Below the pieces are notes generated by a model, which saw only the letters and a list, made by a program, of their open reading frames with translations, did no database searches and was not told the DNA's origin. Below are positions 58,560 through 64,000 of a DNA stretch of 64,000 bases, piece by piece (positions within the stretch are counted from its first letter, which is position 1; each line of letters opens with the position of its first letter). The translations under genes were made by a program, and so were the position numbers. Source of the stretch: Callorhinus ursinus (taxonomy: Eukaryota; Chordata; Mammalia; Carnivora; Otariidae); NCBI RefSeq assembly GCF_003265705.1, contig NW_020312785.1:16724682-16788681 (forward strand), written 5' to 3'.

Positions 58560-59640
58560 GTTGTAAAATGTAATTAAAGATGGAGAGGGATGAAAAGAGG
58601 GAGAGTGGGAAGGAAGGAAAGAGAGAAAGATTGTTATGTTAAATTTACAGTATAGATTTTTACAACATAAATCTTAACAGCACATTTTCTAGCCATGTCA
58701 TCTTGAACTCAGCTTGTGATCATTACATTCCTAGAGTACAATCCATCAATGCTGAGCCACCTCTGGAAAGGAAAAGCTAGGGGCCCATTGACAGATCCAG
58801 TAAAGCAGTCCCATTTTCACAATGACTGTCCATCCCTTGTCCAGCATGGCTTAATATTTACCCAGTAGATCACGCTGTCACCACACTACCCCATGTACAA
58901 AAGGAAAAGAGAGGACGTCCATCATTGCTGAGTGTTACAGGGTCTCAAAGACTTCAGAATAGATAAAGCCAGCCATCACTGGAGGGAAGTCTGATACTGA
59001 CAAGGCACCTGCTGCAGGGGTTGGGGTGACTTCCCTGGGTTCCAATGGCAGGTTAGGGAAGGCACAGGATAAAGGATGCCTGCAACTGTCCCTGCAACCT
59101 TCTGGTGCTATAGACTAGAGGCAGTAATGTGGCTGGAATACAAATGGAACAGAGCTGAATCACAGCTCACACATGTGGCTCAAGTCCAAGTGTCAGTAGT
59201 GGACCACCAGTAGTCCAGAATCCTGAATATCCTTTTGTTTCTGACTTGCATGAGAGTCACTCCAAATCACCAGGATAGTGCCATCCCAGTGATCCAATGT
59301 CATGCGAGCCCACAGAAGTACCTTACTGACCACACTGGTCACACTGACATTAAGTCTTCAGAGCTGCTTGAGTCTATCACCTACGTGTAAGTGGGCTTGG
59401 GAAAGGGGTCAGAGACTATCCTCCTTGGGGTCCAAGGCAGATGGATCTGGGTCGTAGTCCTGGCTGAATCATCCTGCTCATCCTGCTCAGGGCCCAGCAA
59501 TTTCCAGGCACTAGAAGTAGACTGAAATTTTAAGAAAGGCATCTCAAAAGGCTGATGTTCTGAACAGCAAACACAGGTACTATTTGGGACACATTGAGGC
59601 ATTGTGGTTGAAAACTTATGACTTCTTTTTGTTCTCAAAT
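58560..59640 (-). pseudogene. Possible retrocopy of an unidentified mRNA, antisense
   Basis: A 1.1-kb block that is GC-richer than both flanks and holds no repeat I know. On the minus strand a frame runs from 59638 to 59381 (85 codons including a WKLLGPEQDEQDDSARTTTQ stretch). Another minus-strand frame downstream stays open for about 60 codons (SVTSVVSKVLLWARMTLDHW...). AATAAATAAA lies near the left end (58550-58560), where a 3' poly(A) signal would be. No poly(A) tail and no target-site duplication were found, and I cannot name a parent gene. It could equally be ordinary single-copy DNA. Confidence 0.3.
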
Positions 59641-60399
59641 TTGAAAAAAAAAATGTTTATTTTCCTCTCTTTTTTTCTTCTTCTTTCTGGAATTCCTATT
59701 TGTTTGATTTGAAGAGCTAGAATAATTCTCTTTTCTCTCTCTCCCCTCTATTAGCCATGTCTCAACATTTTGCTTTTATTCTGGAAAATTCCAAGGAATC
59801 TTTAAAAAACCTTTTGTTTGAATATATTAGTATTTTAACAAACATTTTTTCACCTTTATTGTTCTGCTTGTTAAATCAGGAATTCCATGATGTCTATTCC
59901 CCTTCCCTATGGACTATTTGGGCTTTGGTACTGTCTTCCATTTCCTTTATCTGCATTCGATCTCTAATGACCATCTAAAATGATTTTTTTCTCAGATATT
60001 ATTAGTCATACATACATAACAAATACTTAACTACTCTGAATGGTTTCAGAATGACTTATATACTCTTTAGAGTTATTAGTTTCAATTAACTCTTTCTTTA
60101 ATTGTAATACATTTTCAGGAAGAACATGAGTGGCATTTTCAGTGGTAAACACTGAATATAAGTGGTTTTTTTCCATATAGTGATTATTTGTTCTTGTTTG
60201 TTTGTTTGTCATTGATGCCACATAATGATGTTCTTTTTGACAGCACTGTAATTTCCTCCTGGGCAAATTACCTCGTCCCCACTGGAAGCTGGCTGGTAGA
60301 ATATCATTAACTAGGTGACTTGCCCTTCTCTAGCCAAAAAAATAGGTGTGACATGCAAATTTGTATTATTAAAAACTCATCTCTAACAATATTTTTTTT
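59641..60399. other. Non-coding DNA
   Basis: A short TTTG run is near 60195-60210. Frames of 73-79 codons show no motif. Confidence 0.4.
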
Positions 60400-60520
60400 A
60401 ACCTTTAAATAAAAACATTTTATTGAGGTATAATGTACCTATAGAAAATTATATAAATCTTTAGTGCATCTCCATGTATTTACACAAAATCAATGCATTC
60501 ATTTCATGTCATACATAGAT
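60400..60520. mobile_element. Possible ancient L1 3'UTR fragment
   Basis: 'aaaaacattttattgaggtataatgtacctatagaaaatt' is a common motif of old L1 3' regions. Short and diverged. Confidence 0.4.
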
Positions 60521-62526
60521 GGAAGAGAAAAAACCCTAGTCTCATATATTTTTGCTTTTGTCTAAAATGTATTAATAATATATTTTAAAGACAAATTAAA
60601 TAATGCACTTAAACAATTGTTATTTCAATCCTCTGAAATCTTACATCCAAAGATCGACCTTTTTTAATTTTGTTTAAATGTAGGATTTGTAAATGGTTAT
60701 CAGTTGACTGGAGCGTTTTCTGTAGTCTTCAACTGGAATTTCCTCTTTGTTTCTAGTTTATAATTATAATATTCTGAAATACGATGTTTATTTATATCAG
60801 ATTCCCTTTGGTCAGCCTTCCAGCTCTTAGGAGGATGTAGACTGCCAAAGCAGACCCCAAGCAAAATGCGTGTCATGATCTACTTGCCAAATGGTAACCC
60901 AACTCTTGGAAGGGGGAGTAGGCTCATTACCTTGTTTCAAGTTACACTAAACCTCTTGAGATTTCTGCTGAGACAGGAAGACCAGTAGAAGAATCCTGTG
61001 CTCTAAAGATAACAAATTTTAAATCTCACTTCACACACTATTAGGGTAGCTTTTCTTGAGAGCAATCTAAGATACTGGATGTCATCTCCCTAAAGATCTC
61101 TGAGCCTACAGATAAGAATCCTCAGTCTTGCAACTGTCATTTTACTTTTGTAATGTTTGAGCATTGCTCACTGACATTATCTCATTGTGAAAGACATCTG
61201 CTCTGTCACAGATAATGCAAATTCCTAACTCAGTCCAGGAGCCTGACCTAACCCAAGAAATCCTTCATGAACCTTAACTTCATCTATGTATTTTACCCTT
61301 CAGCAAACTGACTAGATTTTCTACTTATGTACTCACTGAAACAGAATCTTAGTCCTGACCAATATTCTAAAATTCATTCCTTTTCTTTAGAAATATTATT
61401 TTTGCTCTCCTCAGAAGGAAGACTTTTTTTAGGAATGTCCCATATATATTTTCTAGTCACTGCCACCTAAGAACTGTGTCTATTTTTTAAGCAGTATTAT
61501 TGAAGGTTTCTATATTTGTATTCTGCTTATTTTCTAACCCTAGACTTAACAACCCTGCATTTGAACTCCTATCTTTGGTTATAAGACAAGAAATTTGAAT
61601 TTCATTTGATGGCACATATACAAATGCAGTTAAATTACTCCTTCCTGAGGGTGAGAATGCAAATTAGGACAACTCATAGTGAGTGGCAAAGATCTAGGCA
61701 GAGACCACTATATTTTTCCTAGTCTTCTTTATAGTATAAGTTATATTTTAAAAGTTAAGTTTTTGACATTGTAAAGGACATTAATATTTTATCAAAGAAA
61801 TATCTGTACTTTAAAAATTCAAGTTGCACAATTAAGTTGGGATGACATCTCCAGTCCCTAGACCAAGCCTCTTCTTCCAATATTCCTCTTAAGAGACAAC
61901 AACTTTCAATATTGTAAGTCTTTCTTCTGTGATTTATCTACACATTTTTAAGTAACATTCATATATCTTAATATTTCAGTTTTAGACATTATGTATTGAC
62001 TTATCTCTTAAGAAAAAGAACATTCTGTCCTCTTACATTTCTCCCTCATCTCCCTGCCCACCTCTATGCATGGTTAGGTGTAATATGTTTGCATGTCATC
62101 ATCCCAATATAGTTTTTGTTTGTTTGTTTGTTAAATTAACATTGTGTTTATATTGTTATAAACTCAAACTAAGTATAGCTGAACTATGTACTGCGCTATG
62201 ATTAAATTTACTGTCTTTTTTTTTTTTTGCTGTTGATTTCCCTGGAATTAAGAATAGTTTGTTTCATGTACTTAATGCTTAATTTCCTTCATACCTGTCA
62301 TCATATTCTTCATAATTCATTTATCTTCATATTCTACTAGAAAATTGAGGAAAGTCAAACACATCACATATTCCATCAACTTCATTTGTATTTCTGTTTG
62401 GAATTACGTGTCCAGAAGTCCTTTGTCATCCTGCTTCAATCTGGGCTGGTTGTTCTCTAAGCCAGCTGCACCTGATCATCCTGGGAATTTCCTAATACTC
62501 TTGAGAATTCCCATTCAATTCAGCTT
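60521..62526. other. AT-rich non-coding DNA, 2 kb
   Basis: Nothing certain. Part (61800-62250) may be a very old repeat. A TTTG run lies near 62116-62131 and a T-run near 62216-62229. Confidence 0.4.
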
Positions 62527-62540
62527 TCTTTCCTAATTCT

Positions 62541-62736
62541 TTTTTTTTTTAATATTTTTTATTTTATTTATTTGAGAGAGAGAATGAGAGATAGAGAGCA
62601 TGAGGGGGGGAGGGTCAGAGGGAGAAGCAGACTCCTCGCTGAGCAGGGAGCCCGATGCGGGACTCGATCCCGGGACTCCAGGATCATGACCTGAGCCGAA
62701 AGCAGTCGCTTAACCAACTGAGCCACCCAGGCACCC
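62541..62736 (-). mobile_element. Can-SINE, antisense, full-length and young
   Basis: Complete antisense copy with a perfect 14-bp target-site duplication TCTTTCCTAATTCT (62527-62540 and 62737-62750). It shares the GACTCGATCCCGGGACTCCA diagnostic stretch and the GAATGAGAGATAGAGAGCA stretch with the copy at 35223. Confidence 0.97.
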
Positions 62737-62750
62737 TCTTTCCTAATTCT

Positions 62751-63490
62751 ATGTCTTCCTTTTATTCAGCTCAGCGCCTCAATTTGGTGGCTATTTGTGT
62801 CCAATTTTGTTATTAATTTCTAGCATGTTCCTTCATTTCAAGCCCTCTCTTTTATTTTTCTTTTAACTCCTAGTATTTGGATGTTGAAATTTCAAGATGG
62901 ATAATATAGTCATTTCCTTTATTTTTCCTCTTACTTGAGTATTCATACTTACTAGATTAATTTCCTGGAATACAAGTTCTCTTGAATATTAAATTGCCAT
63001 CACATTTTTCTCCTATTTCCAAATAATTATAGTCTCTTTCTCCCCCACAAATATTCTTTCTTTTTTGTCTACTGGTTTCTTCAAGGATGCAGGCTCTTTT
63101 TTTTCACAGATTTGATGACTGCCCTTTTTTGATATCATTATTTTCAGATGTTTTCAAGAGCAAAGCACTGAAAATCTAATTAAAAACTTTGTCTTCATGT
63201 TCATGCTTATCTACTGCTGAACTCCATTTAACTGGATCAGTTGAAAACCTGGTGGTCCCACTGCAGTAGATGGGGTAGGAAGGCAATATAAGTATCTCTA
63301 AATCTTTTCTCTTGGGTTAGTCAATTTCTACACAGGAATCATTCAATCTCCTGCCCAGGTGGTATAAATATGGACTCCCAAGTACTCTACAACAACTGCA
63401 GGAGATTATAAAGGCCTTAACATTTACTACATGTACTTGTATGTATTCTCTTAGATTTTAGTTATAGTACCGATTCTCTGCCCCCAGGGA
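62751..63490. other. AT-rich non-coding DNA
   Basis: Nothing recognised. Confidence 0.4.
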
Positions 63491-63530
63491 TTTTATTTAT
63501 TTATTATTTATTTATTTATTTATTTATTTA
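63491..63530. repeat. (TTTA)n microsatellite
   Basis: About ten TTTA units with one interruption. No SINE body is attached on either side. Confidence 0.95.
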
Positions 63531-64000
63531 TGCCTCAAAACTAGAGAAAGCCAGTTTCAATCTCTATAGGCTATAGGCTTAGGATAAGAATGGGCTGAAC
63601 TGAGGAAGAAACCAGGACATTTAACTGTATTTGTAGTCAACAGGATGTCTAGTATCCTCATTTCCTGAGCTTTTCCAACTTGCTTTCTTTTTGACTCTAA
63701 TACCCTTACCTCTCAGGCTTTATTTACAACTTTTTGTGGTCTGCTTAGTTGCTGCTTATTCATGTGTTCCAGCTACCAAAGTTTTAATGACATTCCTTGT
63801 AGGCTACTATCTTTTCCTATTCTCTTTGTCCTTGTGGAATCTTATTTTTGTTGGAGAATATGGTGGGGTTCATTTTTTTAGTGATATTTTAATGGAGATT
63901 AGGGAGGCATTGTAGATAAGTGCATGTGTTCTGCCTATATATTTAACTATAAGTCTTTCATTTTATAATGATAAAATTAACTATTAGGAATAAAACTTGA
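63531..64000. other. Non-coding DNA
   Basis: The 74-codon frame at 63691-63915 is hydrophobic and T-rich, with no exon signals. Treated as chance. Confidence 0.4.

Noticed and set aside
897..62736. tRNA-like sequences with A/B-box-like words
   Set aside because: They are the tRNA-derived heads of Can-SINEs, not tRNA genes; no cloverleaf with a mature 3' end.

Overview
This is AT-rich mammalian nuclear DNA from a carnivore. The marker is a tRNA-derived Can-SINE (core reading GGTGCCTGGGTGGCTCAG ... CTCAGGTCATGATCCCAGG ... AAATAAATAAAATCTT). I count 19 copies, about one per 3.4 kb, many with clean target-site duplications. The dog-type SINEC_Cf head (GGGATCCCTGGGTGGCGCAG) is absent. The copies look like those of arctoid carnivores (bears, mustelids, pinnipeds), and the window holds a carnivore-type L1 close to full length. 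The species assignment is inference from repeat types remembered, not from a database search.

I see no functional protein-coding gene, exon set, RNA gene or CRISPR array. Nearly all listed open frames are chance frames in AT-rich DNA or lie inside repeats. The longest (30147-33968) are pieces of the broken L1 ORF2.

Layout: 0-15 kb holds Can-SINEs on a base of ancient L1/HAL1 fragments, with an MLT1 LTR nested at 3.9-4.3 kb. 15-20 kb is mostly single-copy AT-rich DNA with a possible conserved element near 17.5 kb. 20-25 kb holds a decayed antisense ERVL-type provirus fragment, a MER5A, and a puzzling near-identical 95-bp duplication (22.69 and 24.47 kb). 27.98-34.42 kb is a 6.4-kb L1 with 16-bp flanking repeats, a GC-rich 5'UTR, a gutted ORF1, an ORF2 with several stops and frameshifts, and a G-rich 3'UTR. 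36.5-37.0 kb is an MLT2-like LTR carrying an expanded TATC microsatellite. 39-44 kb holds L2, MER5A and old L1 pieces. 44.6-46.6 kb is an LTR nest: an antisense MLT1 split by a SINE, then an antisense MLT2-like LTR split by a ~930-bp LTR. 48.4-48.8 and 50.4-50.7 kb carry two ERV1-type LTRs in opposite orientation. 52-56 kb is L2-rich. 58.6-59.6 kb is a GC-richer block that may be an antisense retrocopy of an unidentified mRNA.

The biology here is the history of mobile elements. No novel gene system was found. The items most worth checking are the 95-bp duplication, the L1 5'UTR tandem module and ORF1 deletion junction, the Can-SINE with a repeat-mediated internal deletion, the nested LTR cluster, and the possible retrocopy.
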